Positions 1-10,941 are shown, numbered from the stretch's first letter. The stretch is DNA of 64,000 bases from Bemisia tabaci (GCF_918797505.1 NC_092800.1:26303577-26367576); one strand, 5' to 3'. Notes: generated by a model not told the origin, from the sequence alone. A program made the numbers and translations.

Positions 1-72
1 ACTCTAATCCGCATAAGTGAAAGGGTGAACGCTGAACGCGCGCCGCCCGATACCGTATTTTATCCCTCGCCG

Positions 73-717
73 CACACTGGGTCGAGGAAATAAGAGAGGT
101 CCGATAAAATTTGGAAACTTTAAACGCTTATACATATAGGGTGTTCAAAAAGTTTTGCACATTTCCGGGTTTTGAGCGAACATAAGCAGCTATCAATTTG
201 CAGTTTGCGTGTGCTTAAAGTAGACGTAATTACCAATAAAACAAGACCAAGAACAACTCTCTAGCTTAAAAAATGACAGAGATACAGGGTTTTGAAAATG
301 ACATGTAGCGTCACCGCCTCCAGGATTTTTAGCAACAAATATGTTCGTCCAGGAAAAAAAGTTAAATGAGAATTGAGTGTTTTTATTGAAAAAACTTACA
401 AATTCTTATGGAAATTGACGAACCCTGTATCTCTGTCATTTTTCAAGCTAGAAAGTTGTTCTTGGTCTTGTTTTATTGGTAATTACGTCTACTTTAAGCA
501 CACGCAAACTGCAAATCAATAGCTGCTTTTGTTCGCTTAAAACCCGGAAATGTACAAAACTTTTGAGGTTCTCAGAAAGGTTCCATTGGTTTCCTCGTGA
601 AATCTCCTTCTCAAAACACCCATTGAAATTTAAAAAGCGACGAAGTAAACATCAATAATATACAGTTTTTGTCAAACATTTCATGTTCGACCTCTCTAAT
701 GGACTCGATCCACTGTG
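73..717. mobile_element. Family A (Transib-like MITE), copy A1, interrupted
   Basis: The left terminus CACACTGG and right terminus CCACTGTG are inverted, and the subterminal GTCGAG...GACTCGATC and AGAGAGGTC motifs recur in seven other copies here. Flanking 5-mers are CGCCG and CGCTG, a 4/5 match to a 5-bp duplication. The body is split by an unrelated hairpin element (139-553). Assignment to Transib rests on termini and TSD length only, since no transposase is present. Confidence 0.7.
139..553. mobile_element. Inverted-repeat element CC nested in A1
   Basis: Two arms of about 140 bases (139-297 and 419-553) are near-perfect reverse complements, sharing GTTTTGCACATTTCC, GTAATTACCAATAAAACAAG and GACAGAGATACAGGGTT. 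A unique centre of about 120 bases separates them. The element replaces the middle of A1. The right boundary is uncertain because the A1 host itself reads ACAAAACTTTTGAGG at that point. Confidence 0.65.
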
Positions 718-1088
718 CGCTGCCACCAGGGTTGCGTTTCGTCTCGAGAAGGCGTCCCTTTCCCCGGAGGGAAAGCGCGCTTTTACACCTGAAGCGTGGC
801 CATCCGCCGCGACCCAATGTTTTTACGTCCGCCTTTGAATAACTTAAAAAACTTCCCGCTCCTTTTTTTTAATCTCCTCAGTGTTTTTTTTTTTTTCGCG
901 GCGTGCACTTAAATCAGCAATCAAATCACGGCTCCTGCTCCCGGAACCCTTTTTTTTCACGAGCGAGAATTTATCAGCGCCCGGATCCGACGGTCCGTCC
1001 GCGGGAGAGAAAGATTTACTCGCGAGATTATTTTGTTTGCGTCGACTTTTCAGCGTATTGACCGCGCTCCGCCACGGTGCGGTGGTTT
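718..1088. other. Unique GC-rich stretch
   Basis: It has polypyrimidine and poly-T runs and a GC-rich segment around 960-1080. I see no repeat terminus and no believable coding frame. Confidence 0.4.
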
Positions 1089-1253
1089 CAGTGGCGTGGC
1101 GTGCTTTGCGATATATCGATTGATCGGCCATTTGAAGCTGTGGTAAATAATCGATTATCAAGGTGTTCACTGCGAACACCCTGTTTATCGATACTTTTCC
1201 ATAGGTTTAAATGGACGATCAATCAATATATCGCAAAGCACGCCACGCCACTG
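1089..1253. mobile_element. Family B hAT-like MITE, copy B1, intact
   Basis: This 165-bp palindrome begins CAGTGGCGTGGCGTGCTTTG and ends with the complement ...CACGCCACGCCACTG. It is flanked by a perfect 8-bp duplication GGTGGTTT (1081-1088 and 1254-1261). A CAG...CTG terminus with an 8-bp TSD is the hAT hallmark. Internal ATCGAT motifs are shared by all B copies. Confidence 0.88.
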
Positions 1254-1447
1254 GGTGGTTTGTGTGCCGGATTGTTCTCCGCAAGTCGCCGGTGACCCCT
1301 CGTCGAGGGGTCCTCGGACTCGGGGGACCTTCGAACTTCTGGAGCAACCCTGAGAGGGAAAACGGGTCTAATGACCCATTAAACGAAGTACGAATTTACG
1401 GAAGTTCTTCCCTGTTTCTTCCTCAAAATTTCGCCCAACGAGAAGCA

Positions 1448-1861
1448 CACTGAAAAAAAAGTCTCGGCGTTTTTACCAAGGTCCGTTGGTACCTTTACCA
1501 TCTCACTTTTTTTTTACCAATTATTAGTAGTTTTACCAAGACAGACTGGTAAACTTACCTATAAACCAGTATTTTTACTGTTTTCTTCAGGTAAGAATAC
1601 CACTTTTATTGGTAATCAATTCCCGGTAACTTTGCCATTTTATCTCGGAAATTCTACCACAGTCGATAATAAATATTGACATTTTTACCAAGGTCCAGTT
1701 AATTACCGAGAAAGTTCAATAATTTTACCGAGATTTCTCGGTAAAATTACCAATTCCATAAATGGTAATTTTACCAAGAAAAAACTGGGATCAAATAGAA
1801 CGCTGAATTCTTGGTAATTCTATCCTTGTCTTAGTAAATACACCCATATTTTTTTTCAGTG
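1448..1861 (+). mobile_element. Family F MITE, copy F1
   Basis: About 414 bp, with termini CACTGAAAAAAAA and TTTTTTTTCAGTG. The interior holds many copies of the short motif TTTTACCAAG or GGTAAAATTACC in both orientations. The flanks are CA on both sides (1446-1447, 1862-1863), a 2-bp TSD. Nearly identical copies lie at 2548, 32159 and, split, 44310. Confidence 0.85.
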
Positions 1862-2485
1862 CACTAAAATTAACAATCTTCCCAGAGATAAACGATTTAA
1901 TTTAGCAATGATTATATTACGAACAAATTTAATCTCCCACCCACGTGAAAAACCAGAGGCTGTTTGAATTAAATTACGCACTACTTCGGGTGTGGCTGGC
2001 TTCTTTACCGAGAAGTGTTCCTTCTCCGCTTCATGTTGCTTAGAGTGTAAACAACGAACAGCAGCTGAGCCGAAGTTCTTCTCTGAAAATTTTAAGGAAT
2101 CTGCTTCGCACTGGGCAGAGAATTCACCGAAATTTGCAAAAAAATTCGCAAAACATGTAAAAAATTAAATTGCCCAATTAATTTCGGCAATAGCTGATGT
2201 AATTTGGTTCCTTTCTGCTTAACTCGGTTCATTTGCAGACTATTACGGTAACGTTTTGTGCACGATTCAACTCAAGTAGATCGTAATGTTTTCATGAGCA
2301 GGATGTTCGAATTGTTGCATCATGAAAAGTTAATATCCTACGAGAGTCAGGGAAAAGCAGAAAAAGTCAGGGAATCGAAAATTAAAGAATGCCTGAAAAT
2401 CCCGTAAATTTATAATTTCTGGTTAAAAATTAAATACGCGGCTACTTGCTTCACCTGGATAACATCCATTGCTGTTTAATGATTA
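1862..2485. other. Unique AT-rich stretch with a family I remnant
   Basis: Apart from the I4 half-element at 2080-2230 I see no repeat termini or coding frame. AGTCAGGG motifs near 2345-2370 resemble fragments seen in family W. Confidence 0.4.
2080..2230. mobile_element. Family I right half, copy I4 (truncated)
   Basis: The segment AAATTGCCCAATTAATTTCG through GGTTCCTTTCTGCTTAACTC matches the right arm of I1 at 21150-21238. It ends CGGTTC followed by AT, as expected of the family terminus and its AT duplication. The left arm is absent or unrecognisable. Confidence 0.6.
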
Positions 2486-3025
2486 AAGAATATTGCCGAA
2501 GTCTGAAGTGATGTTGGTCAAAATTCGACTTCAATCGGCAAAGCATACACTGAAAAAAATTTCTCGGCGTTTTTACCACGGTCCGTTGGTACCTTTACCA
2601 TCTCACTTTTTTTTTTACCAATTATTGGTAATTTTACTAAGACAGACTGGTAAGCTTACCTAAAAACCGGTATTTTTACTGTTTTTTTCAGGTAAGAATA
2701 CCACTTTTATTGGTAATCAATTCCCGGTAACTTTGTCATTTTATCTCGGTAATTCTACCACAGTCGATAAAAATTACTGGCGTTTTTACCGGGGATCAGT
2801 AAAATTACCGAGAAAGTCAATAATTTTACCGAGATTTCTTGGTAAAATTACCAATTCCATAAATGGTAATTTTACCAAGAAAAAACTGGGATCAAATAGA
2901 ACCCTGAATTCTCGGTAATTTTACCCTTTTCTTAGTAAATACACCGAGATTTTTTTTTCAGTGAAGAATTTTGCTGAAGTCTGAAGTGAAACTGGTCAAA
3001 TTTCGACTTCAATCGGCAAAGCATA
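2486..3025. repeat. 62-bp direct repeats abutting both ends of F2
   Basis: Positions 2486-2547 and 2964-3025 are 62-base direct repeats with about 56 matches. The left copy ends at the base before F2 and the right copy starts at the base after it. Both end CGGCAAAGCATA. This is far longer than the normal 2-bp duplication of the family. Confidence 0.8.
2548..2963 (+). mobile_element. Family F MITE, copy F2
   Basis: Same termini (CACTGAAAAA / TTTTTCAGTG) and interior as F1, about 416 bp and about 95% similar by eye. The immediate flanking dinucleotides are TA and AA, so a 2-bp TSD is not exact. It sits exactly between two 62-bp direct repeats. Confidence 0.85.
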
Positions 3026-3027
3026 GT

Positions 3028-4119
3028 TTCTATACCCACGTGACTATCAACTGGCTTTATCAAGTCGTGTAAAACAACATAAACATCGTAGTTCAAAATA
3101 TTATAATGTATCCAGTTGCTTGCGTTTCAGAAGTCTGCGTCTACAACGGCACTTTCGAAAGTACCCTTTCGGAGAAAGAGCTACAAGCTCGTTTCGGCGC
3201 TGAAAATTCGAGAAGTTGGGAATTTATTTGTTTTCCTTCGGAGGCGGCTTCCTGCCTGGAACCCTGAAACCCTGAAAAAGCCCACTCCCGACTGTTGAGT
3301 TGTTATTTCAGGACATTAGAACCCGCGGCGCGTTCCCCTCATGCGTGACGCATACATATGTAAAAACCGAGGAATTTGGTAAATTGAAACTCGGGCCAGG
3401 GATTTTTCAAGACGCCGGGGGCGGAGGGGGTGGAAGTAAGTCATTCCTGGATGGGTTGACTCGCGATTTTAAGGACGGATCGTTTAAGGCAAGACATTAC
3501 AAATCTCGGTGATTTGAGGCCGGGGATAAATAATGACGGTGGCGGAGCGGAGAAGTCGTTTCGACCCTGTCTCTCCGACAACCTGCCAACAGATTCTCTC
3601 ACGAAATGAATATCTTTCCCGGGCAGTTTCGGGATCAACCCTCGGGGAGCACTGCCCTGCCGTGGAGGAACGCCGTATGAACCTTCGGATGTTGTCGAAT
3701 TTCCTTTCATAAAAGAAATAGATTCTGGGAAACTTGGGAATAATCCTCTTTCAATTTGGTCTGAAGAATCCAAAAATGTCAATAAAAAATATTCAGATGT
3801 CGTAGATCACGCAGGAAAACAGTCGGCACTGATGACAGAACCTTCTGTGCACAGGGCTCCTGCACTTTCTCCGTTGGACTTAAGAAATTTTCTGTTGTGA
3901 GAACAGAACTTCGCTCGTGAGCCTGCAGTACTCTATCCTCACAACAGAAACTTTTGTTCCTGTAACAAAGATAGTGCAAGATCCCTATGAACAGACTAAC
4001 TATTTTTTTCAGTGTGAACAAGTCAAATTAGGCATTTTGTTAAATGCCTAGGTAAATAGTCAAATATTTTTACTTCGAATGAAATTCTGATTTGCTTACT
4101 GTAGACAAACTCATTCTCA
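3028..4119. other. Unique stretch, no gene recognised
   Basis: It is mixed in composition, with a GC-rich part at 3300-3560. Frames of about 100 codons occur on both strands, but they lack recognisable domains and overlap one another, so I do not call a gene. Confidence 0.4.
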
Positions 4120-4246
4120 GATCATTTGGGAAAGAATTCTTTGATCAGAAAAGAAATCATGAACATTTCAGTCAGAAGTGCCCAAGATTCTCGTAAGAAA
4201 GTGCAATAAATCCACGAGGGAAAATTTGACAACATTGAAATGTAGT
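4120..4246 (-). repeat. Family E repeat, copy E1
   Basis: Read on the minus strand this matches 37400-37530: CATTTCAATGTTG, AAATTTTCC, ATCTTGGGCA and TTCTGACTGAAA occur in the same order. The order also loosely resembles the left arm of family C, so E may be an old relative of C. No terminus is clear. Confidence 0.5.
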
Positions 4247-4659
4247 CATGTACTTTTGTAAAGGATACGACGATATGTGTCGAACGTGCGGTGTTCCACA
4301 CCATCCCAACTATTTGGACTGTCAATCCGAACAAGTAGGATGTATGAAATACTGGAAGTTCGGTCCAAATAACCGAACTTTTTCCAGTGTAATGCAGCGT
4401 TGCCAAAATTATCAACAATTATTCTAGCATGAATAATCCTAATTTCCAAACGGGGCAATCCTCAGGAGACAGAACAGCCCCGGCCGGGGTGCGTGAATCA
4501 GTCGCGGGTAGGCCGATTCACCCCTAAGAAATAAACCACCCAACTCGCAACCGAGACCCACGCGGATACGCGGTTTGGCCCCACGTCTTCGGGGGTGTTC
4601 ATTCCGTATTCATATCTGCAAAATAGATAATGAACGCGGATCCGGGGCCCTGGATTTTT
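4247..4659. other. Unique stretch
   Basis: The second half (4470-4650) is GC-rich and reads as single-copy DNA. No repeat terminus or domain-bearing frame is seen. Confidence 0.35.
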
Positions 4660-4820
4660 AGCCGCGGCAATAAATTGCGATATATCGATCGATCTGCCAT
4701 TTAAACCTATGGAAAAAGATCGCAAACAGGATGTTCGTAACGAACATCTTAATAATCGATTCTTTACCATGGCTTCAAACGGGGATTCATCGAAGATCGA
4801 CCATTCACGTCTCGCCACTG
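4660..4820. mobile_element. Family B MITE, copy B2, left end decayed
   Basis: From GCGATATATCGAT (4677) to the right terminus CGCCACTG (4813-4820) it follows B1 and B4, including GGATGTTCGTAACGAACATC. The left 15-20 bases have diverged. No 8-bp duplication survives. Copy C1 begins 20 bases further on. Confidence 0.7.
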
Positions 4821-4839
4821 CTAGGAACGACGCGCCGCA

Positions 4840-5096
4840 CTGCCATGCTAAGGGAAAACGTTGTATGAATTTTCAGGCGTCGCCACATTTCCTTCGATAA
4901 AACTCGAATTTCCTGGTGAATTTGTTTGTGAATGTTTCTCGATCAGATTTTGAGATAATTTTTTCCGCAATTTCACACAAATTTCTTGAAAATTTCAAGG
5001 AAAAATGTTCACAACTTTCCTCAACAATAATTATTTTATCGGAGGAAATTTGACAACTCCGGAATGTTCATACGGCGTTCTTCCATAGCGCGGCGC
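4840..5096. mobile_element. Family C MITE, copy C1, 4-bp TSD CGCA
   Basis: Left terminus CTGCCATGCTAAGG and right terminus CCATAGCGCGGCGC are inverted. CGCA flanks both ends (4836-4839, 5097-5100). The interior carries the family signature of AAATTTCCTTCGATAAAA on the left and its complement GGAGGAAATTTG on the right. It is non-autonomous, with no ORF. Confidence 0.85.
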
Positions 5097-5100
5097 CGCA

Positions 5101-5407
5101 GGAACACTCGGTATTAAGAATTATGCAGGCTCATTACACCCCATTACCTTTCGACTCAATGTTCTGCATAATGATAATCGCGAACCGTTCCACCGCCTCG
5201 CGCTCAGCCACGCTCGTTCGGCTCGCTTCGGGGATGTTGGGGGTCTTCAGGTGGGTCTCGTTGCGGGAGGGAACAAGTTTCGGGATATCAAACATGTTTT
5301 ACAGCAGTGCTCGTTTTAATTTTAAATTTTAGGTGAAAATGGATTTGCTACGTCTAGAGACATATTCTCGCTGAAAACACACAATTTAAGACGAAACCTG
5401 GGTGGTG
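5101..5407. other. Unique stretch between C1 and BB1
   Basis: No repeat terminus and no coding frame that I recognise. The middle (5180-5290) is relatively GC-rich. Confidence 0.35.
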
Positions 5408-6228
5408 CACGGTTAAAAAAATTTTGGAGTAAAATTCTGAGCCGAAGTCCATATAGCGCCCAAAACCCTCAAGTGATATGAATGCAGAGCAGCAAGTCTA
5501 TTCTCTTTACGGAGTGAAGACTTACACTAGTGACTTGCACAATGGACCACTAGACAAGGTACGAATTTCAGCATTCTGATACATGCTTCTTAACCAAAAT
5601 TTCACGTAGAACACGATGCGCGCAACGAAAATTACCGAAATCAACTCCTTACGAAGGTATTCAATAATTCTTGATGCGTGAATTCAAACCACCCGCTCAT
5701 GAAAACTCAATGCTCTACGTGATACACATCGCGCTAAACGTTTATCGTGACAGTCTCTGCGTTATAAAAATCTGGCAACCTCAATCTTGACACTTTGGCT
5801 CAGCTATAGCAAATTGCTTATAGTTGAAACAACACATGGTGGTAAATGAACATTGCTCGATTGAGAAGCTTGCTGAAACCGTTGTAGTGCGCGATTTGAC
5901 TCACGTAGAGCTTTGAGTTTCTTGTGAGCGGGCAGTTCAAATTCCTCTTAACCAATGTGAAATAAAAATGTTAGTATCTCCGTTAGGAGTTGGTTCCAGT
6001 AATTTTCGTTGCGCGAATCGTGTTCTACGTGAAATTTTGGTTAAGATTCATGTATCAGAATGCTTAAATTCGTACCTTGTCTAGTGGTCCATTACGGAGT
6101 GGAATTCTCTCATTTTACGGAGTGTCGTACGCTTTTATAATGCTAATTTCTTTTTGCATTCATATCACTTGAGATCGGGCGTCATACAGACTTCGGCACC
6201 GAATTTTACTCCTTGATTTTTATTGGTG
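5408..6228. mobile_element. Element BB1, host of K1, 2-bp TSD TG
   Basis: Left arm (5408-5541) and right arm (6093-6228) are inverted repeats sharing GGAGTAAAATTC, GCCGAAGTC and CAAGTGATATGAATGCA. The termini are CACGGTTAAAAA and TTTATTGGTG, and TG flanks both sides. The CAC plus A-tract terminus and 2-bp TSD group it with families F, G and H. K1 is inserted between the arms. Confidence 0.75.
5544..6090. mobile_element. Family K MITE, copy K1
   Basis: 547 bp with termini GGACCACTAGACAAGGTACG and its complement. AT flanks both ends (5542-5543, 6091-6092). The long arms include CATTCTGATACATG and AATTTCACGTAGAACACGAT. Copy K2 at 16079 has the same length. Confidence 0.85.
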
Positions 6229-8344
6229 TGATGTTCCTAAAGCCATGGTGTCCAGGACTGGAAAAACTGGGTCTCACCAGAGAATGGAAGTCCCTTGTCT
6301 CAGCAGAGCCAAGTAGAGCCATTTCAGAATTCTTAAATCTATAGGTGTGGCTTTTTTTAGAAGTACCCAATTGTCACGCGGGACATATTACATGTCTCAA
6401 ATCTATCCGTGGCCGTGATGAAACTTTAGAAAAATCATCTATCTCATCCTTGCTGAGCCATGCATTTTTGCTGCTTTATCATTCATTCAGATCAAATTTT
6501 AAGTAGACAATTTTACTCGATTCAGCTTCCAATTTCTAATCGCAAAAGCCAACTCACCTTTTGAATTTTTTCATAAAACTTCCAACAGATTCCTCGTAAC
6601 ACTCCTAGTAGACTTCTTTTCCACAAACGCATTCGAATACGCAAACAAAAAAGCGTGTAAGAATTATCTCCCGCGGATGAAATCTCGCATCAGGGAACCG
6701 GTAAATCTCCAAGGCAGGTTCTCCGGACCGCTCAGCCGCTCCTGAACGAACAAATCGGTAGTTTCCGTACCGATTCGAGGCTTACTTTCTGCTCCCGGGA
6801 ACCGCAGATTTAAATTCCACCGTGCGTTCCCGACTCTCCTCTCCTGTTTTTTTTTCCGGGACTCCGACCCGGATATTACGGGCCTCAATAAAATATCAAC
6901 GGACCGAGCCGCGGTGGGATTTTCGACGAGAATAAACGCGTGATCCCGCCGCCACGGTGGAGCTCCGGCTCCCCCAGTGTATACAAACCGGGGGGCACGG
7001 GGGGACGGTGTTGGGGGGGAGGGGTAACCGCGTTAAATATCGGTCTGCTCTTGATTTAAGTGGGAGCCTCGATGAGCCGCCCCCCCCGGCCCCGCCCCCC
7101 CTTGAAACCGCAGCTCCGCGAGCTGCCCATATTTTAACGGCTCAGAATCAATATATGATATAGTCCTCGCCGGCCTGCAAAATAGATTTCCTCCGATATA
7201 TTACGTCCGTGCGAATTATTTTCATGTTCCTTCCCCGGCGAGCCTTTTTTTATATCCTCAATTACAGTTAAAACGCTGGCGGAATGATTTTTAGCACTTT
7301 CCGGGAAGAGTCCGCGAGGGGGGGGGGGGGGGAGGGGGGCGCGTCGCCCCGATATTGCGCTTATATATTTATTGCTTCGGAAGTGGATAAAAGCTGCGAG
7401 AGGAGCGCTATTAAACTGCTCGCCGGATTTTTCGCAAAGACCCCGGATTTATTTTTCATTTTAATTTTAATTTTTTTCCCCTTGCTCCCCCGCAGTTTTT
7501 TTAAACACCGGCTCGCGTAAAATATCATGCCGGCCAAATCCTTGCTGAAGTAGTGGCGTGGGATATAGTGCTCTGGCGCGCGCATTCACATACAAATTGG
7601 GTTTAAGCCTGAGCATACGCTAGACATCGGGCCTGGCAGAAAACGGTCTTTCATTGATTCTTTTTGTGTTTGTATATTGAAGCACGTGAGTGATCTCATC
7701 TCCGATTCTAGATCTCTTTTAACTCTCAGTTGGTATGTTTTGATCAAAATACCAACTAACTCATTTTGCGTATGATAGTTTCTTTATTGTGAAGTGAGTT
7801 GTGCTTAAACTCTCTCGTATGGTCAGAATTTGCGGCTGGCCGTAAATCAACCAAACGCAAGCTGTGATGACAGAAGTTGCTGTGAACTACGAAAAATATC
7901 GATAAATTTGATCGATTTTTTTTAAATTTTATTGTTATATCTCGCGTTATCCCGATAGCAATGTTGAAGACAGGAGAAACTTTAAATTAATGTCAATAAA
8001 TTTTACTTGACATCTATTATTTGGGATATCATTTTATTCTATGCGACGAATGTTTATATTTTTATCTTCGCAGCTCATAGTTACATGGAAATGTTTTTGT
8101 TTTCCTTTTGGCACCATATACTTCATAGCTTCCCTCCATTAATAAGTTCAAGTTGTCACTCGTCGATTAAACTTCCTTTTCCTCCCATAAATCGTCGGTT
8201 AAATTAGGATTACTCATGATCATGCCGCGCTTATCCAACACCTCGTGTTGGACTTTCCTTTTTGTTATGCTTACCATCAAACACCGGTCGACGTTTCTTT
8301 TACATTAATCTGATAGACAAGATTTTTAAATGAGTTCAAGAACA
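6229..8344. other. Long unique stretch, GC-rich core
   Basis: 6238-6310 carries a dispersed fragment Z (ATGGTGTCCAGGAC...CTGGAAAAACTGG) also seen near 11930 and 33415. 6660-7560 is GC-rich with runs of G and C (poly-G at about 7319-7338) and a CpG-rich character unlike its flanks, perhaps a regulatory or exon-proximal segment, but no domain, splice structure or promoter can be shown. 7600-8340 is AT-rich with nothing recognised. Confidence 0.4.
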
Positions 8345-8590
8345 AGTAACGAGTTACGAGTTGGAAAATGCGTAGATCCGCTAAGGGAATAATGGGGCCA
8401 AACACAGTGCGGTTGTGCGGTTGACGAGAAACTCATATGTGCGCCTACAATTTTGAGCGAATACTTCACGCATTGCACGTACACCACATGCGCCTACAAG
8501 GCTGCGTGAATACTTCACGCATTGTACGTACACCACATGTGAGTGCCTACAGACTGAGTGAATACTTCACACATTGCACGTGCGCCACGT
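8345..8590 (+). repeat. Family N with three tandem units of about 50 bp
   Basis: 8345-8437 matches 17630-17712 (AGTAACGAG, AAACACAGT, CTCATATGTG). It is followed by three direct units starting GCGCCTACAA, GCGCCTACAA and GTGCCTACAG, each containing GAATACTTCACGCATTG or close and ending ACGTACACCACAT or close. The same core forms hairpins at 17.8, 35.1 and 36.35 kb. Confidence 0.75.
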
Positions 8591-8654
8591 TCTGAGTTTT
8601 TCAGACCATTTTTTAAAATGTATTGATTAATCATACTTTGAATTTTTTTAAAAG

Positions 8655-8832
8655 TTCTTCATGAAACTTCTTTTTTCTTGAAACTTCCAGACATTTTAGA
8701 TTAAATTGCGTAAAACATTGTGTGAAACTTTTGGAAACAAATACTCACAATTTTCTCAGTAAATTCGATTTTTAATGGAGGAGATTTGGCAACGCCTGAA
8801 GGCTCATACGGCGTTTTTCCTTAGCCCGGCAG
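8655..8832. mobile_element. Family C MITE, copy C2, left end missing
   Basis: The segment from CTTGAAACTTCCAGACATTT through CATACGGCGTTTTTCCTTAG to CCCGGCAG is the right two-thirds of family C. No left terminus is found upstream, so this copy is 5'-truncated. Confidence 0.7.
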
Positions 8833-8915
8833 TGTGGAGCGCACCCTAAATCAAACGCTCCGGTTAATTTGACCGAAAGAAGTGGTCAATTTCGTCGGGA
8901 CGCGGCACGACGTCG

Positions 8916-9149
8916 CACACTGGACCGAGTCAATGGGAGAGGTCGGACAAAATTGGGAAAATTGAAAAACGATCAATACTCCGTTTATACAAAACGTTGA
9001 GGTTCTTAAAGTGGCTTCATTCGTTTCCTCGTGAATTTCCTACTAGGAGCACCCCCTGAAATTTGAAATGTGACGGAATAAACATCAAAATTTCCAGTTT
9101 TAGTCAAAAATTTCATGTCCGACCTTTCTAATTGACCCGATCCACTGTG
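8916..9149. mobile_element. Family A Transib-like MITE, copy A2
   Basis: 234 bp from CACACTGGACCGAGTCAAT to GACCCGATCCACTGTG. The left flank is CGTCG, the preferred family target, and the right flank is CACCG (3/5), so the duplication has decayed. The uninterrupted interior gives the family layout. Confidence 0.78.
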
Positions 9150-9506
9150 CACCGCACTGCACCCAGCGCAGCGCATCGACCGCGGAAAGGCGAGAGAGTC
9201 CAGTTCTCGAGAGTATCGTCCGGTTTTCTTCCCGTTTTTATCGTCTTTGTGACCGTCGTTGACACTGGAGAGTCCCGATTAAACCCGCTCATTGGTCGCA
9301 ACTACGTCATGGCACTGCATCAGCCGCAAGAGTCGTTGCCAATTCGTCAGCCCGGGTCACGTGATCAAACTGGAGCTGTCGGATTAGAGACGAAATTGTT
9401 CGGAAACAACGCCACCAACATAATGGCAAACAAGCAACACTCGCATTTTGTTCGAGGTTGTTTCGTTTTGTTTCAAATGCCTGGGGACAGGTACAAATGC
9501 TGCAAT
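9150..9506. other. Unique stretch, open frame but no recognised gene
   Basis: A 155-codon frame on the plus strand begins inside A2 (9132) and runs into D1 (9599), so it is made partly of transposon ends. The single-copy middle resembles no protein I know. I leave it as non-coding. Confidence 0.35.
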
Positions 9507-10007
9507 GGAGATGTTGTATGTGTGAGGAATTTGCGATTTGACTACTGTTTCTTATGTAAAGTTCGCGAAAAACACGATGGTGCCACTGGTTTTCTTTGAA
9601 ATTAACTCCCAAGCTCAAAAAAAGCTCTCAAGTTGAGGCCAAAATGGAGGGGATATCCCACGCTATCCTGAGAGTCCACCTCTACGTCAACATAAACTCT
9701 CTTTTCAAAGATGGGGAGCAAATACATTGACAGGGCTGCCACTTTATTTGGGGACTCCAAAACTGAAAACACGGCGACCCTGATAATGTATCTGCTCCCG
9801 ATCTTTGCATGGAGAGTTTGTCTTGATGTAGAGGTGGACTCTCAGGATAGCATGGGATATCCCCTCCATTTTGGTCTCAACTTGAGAGCTTTTTTTGAGC
9901 TTGGGAGGTTATTTTAGGGAAAACCAGTGGCACCATCGTGTTTCTCGCGAACTTTTACATAAGAGTCAGTAGTCAAATCACAAATTCTTCACACATGCAA
10001 CATCTCC
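9507..10007. mobile_element. Family D MITE, copy D1
   Basis: 501-bp palindrome from GGAGATGTTGTATGTGTGAGG to its complement ...CATGCAACATCTCC. The arms share GGTGCCACTGG, AAAAAGCTCTCAAGTTGAGG and GAGGGGATATCCCA. The left flank is AT but the right flank is TG, so its TSD is not conserved. Confidence 0.82.
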
Positions 10008-10410
10008 TGCCCAAATATTGTTCCTGCGCTTTGTGAGTAACTGTAGGTTAGGTATTTTGGAGTATCGTATTGTATCTATGTTGTTCTTTTAGAAAACAAT
10101 TTCTGTAGAGTGTAAAGTATGACGTTACCAGCGGCCGTGTGATAATCGATATTAGGTGCAGTATCCTCCTTCGCGCACCATTTGTTCAGGAACGGTCTCT
10201 CGAAATCTCGGCCGCAGTTCTTAGTATCTCTGGAGAAACATTAAGTGACTAAATTTAGCACGCTTAGAATAATCTGAGTACCCTCCCATTAAATGTTAAC
10301 ACTATCATGCCGGAAATAATATGAGAGAATTCCATGTAGATTCGTATGTCTAACTCAGCGTGTTCCAAGAACACTCCACGGACCAGTTTCATCATCTTCG
10401 AGGGAGAATC
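10008..10410. other. Unique stretch
   Basis: No repeat end or coding frame recognised. TTTGTGAGTAACTGTAGG and nearby sequence read as single-copy DNA. Confidence 0.35.
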
Positions 10411-10611
10411 GGACCGCGTTGAACAGAAAGGAACCAAGCTACAGCACCTATTGTCACATTCAATTGGGAAATTTAATTTCTACGTGAAAACGGTAGTGCG
10501 GATTTTTGTGCAATTTTCAGTGAATTGTCTGCATAGTGCGAGGAACACGCCTCAAAATTTTCAAAAAATCCGCACGGACGTTGTCCTTTAAAAAATTGAA
10601 TTTCTCAATTA
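10411..10611. mobile_element. Family I element, copy I3, right arm replaced
   Basis: It starts GGACCGCGTTGAACAGAAAGG and follows I1 through the centre and into the right arm (ATCCGCAC, then AATTGAATTTCTCAATTA). It stops short of the right terminus. Sequence encoding a reverse-transcriptase tail follows directly. Confidence 0.65.
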
Positions 10612-10690
10612 AAGGCCTCTCTGAAGATCTTTGGGAGGATAGGGGACTTTGGCGGCTGGGTGTCGCTTGGGCGAAAGGCGGTCCAATTCA
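10606..10690 (+). pseudogene. 3' fragment of a non-LTR reverse transcriptase
   Basis: The plus strand encodes LSEDLWEDRGLWRLGVAW. This aligns with LPDNLWEDRHMWRLGVVE at the C-terminal end of the retrotransposon at 44.6-45.9 kb. Only about 20 residues are recognisable. It is probably a severely 5'-truncated copy of a related element inserted into or beside I3; its 3' end, somewhere before 10.8 kb, is unclear. Confidence 0.6.
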
Positions 10691-10941
10691 CGGCCAGCAG
10701 AGCTTTAACAAGTGCTCTGAGCATATTTCAATTTTAAGTCTATGTATATATTTTTTGCTCTCTTCAATTCCAATGAGCCCAGCAATATTTCAGAAACTTT
10801 AAAAACAAGTGGTTTAAACGTTTATTTTTCAAAGTACAAAAAAAAGAGAAAATGTAAATTTTGCTAATTGGCGGAGGGAAAATTCGGGAGGCCTGAAAAT
10901 TCAGGATGCCGCGGAATGACAGTAGAAGAATATATCACATG

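Noticed and set aside
8438..8588. CRISPR-like array of three direct units
   Set aside because: Only three diverged units with no unique spacers of constant length, in a eukaryotic repeat context. It is a short tandem repeat of family N.
9132..9599. 155-codon plus-strand open frame
   Set aside because: It starts in the right end of A2 and ends inside D1, with no recognisable domain. It is a chance frame through transposon ends.
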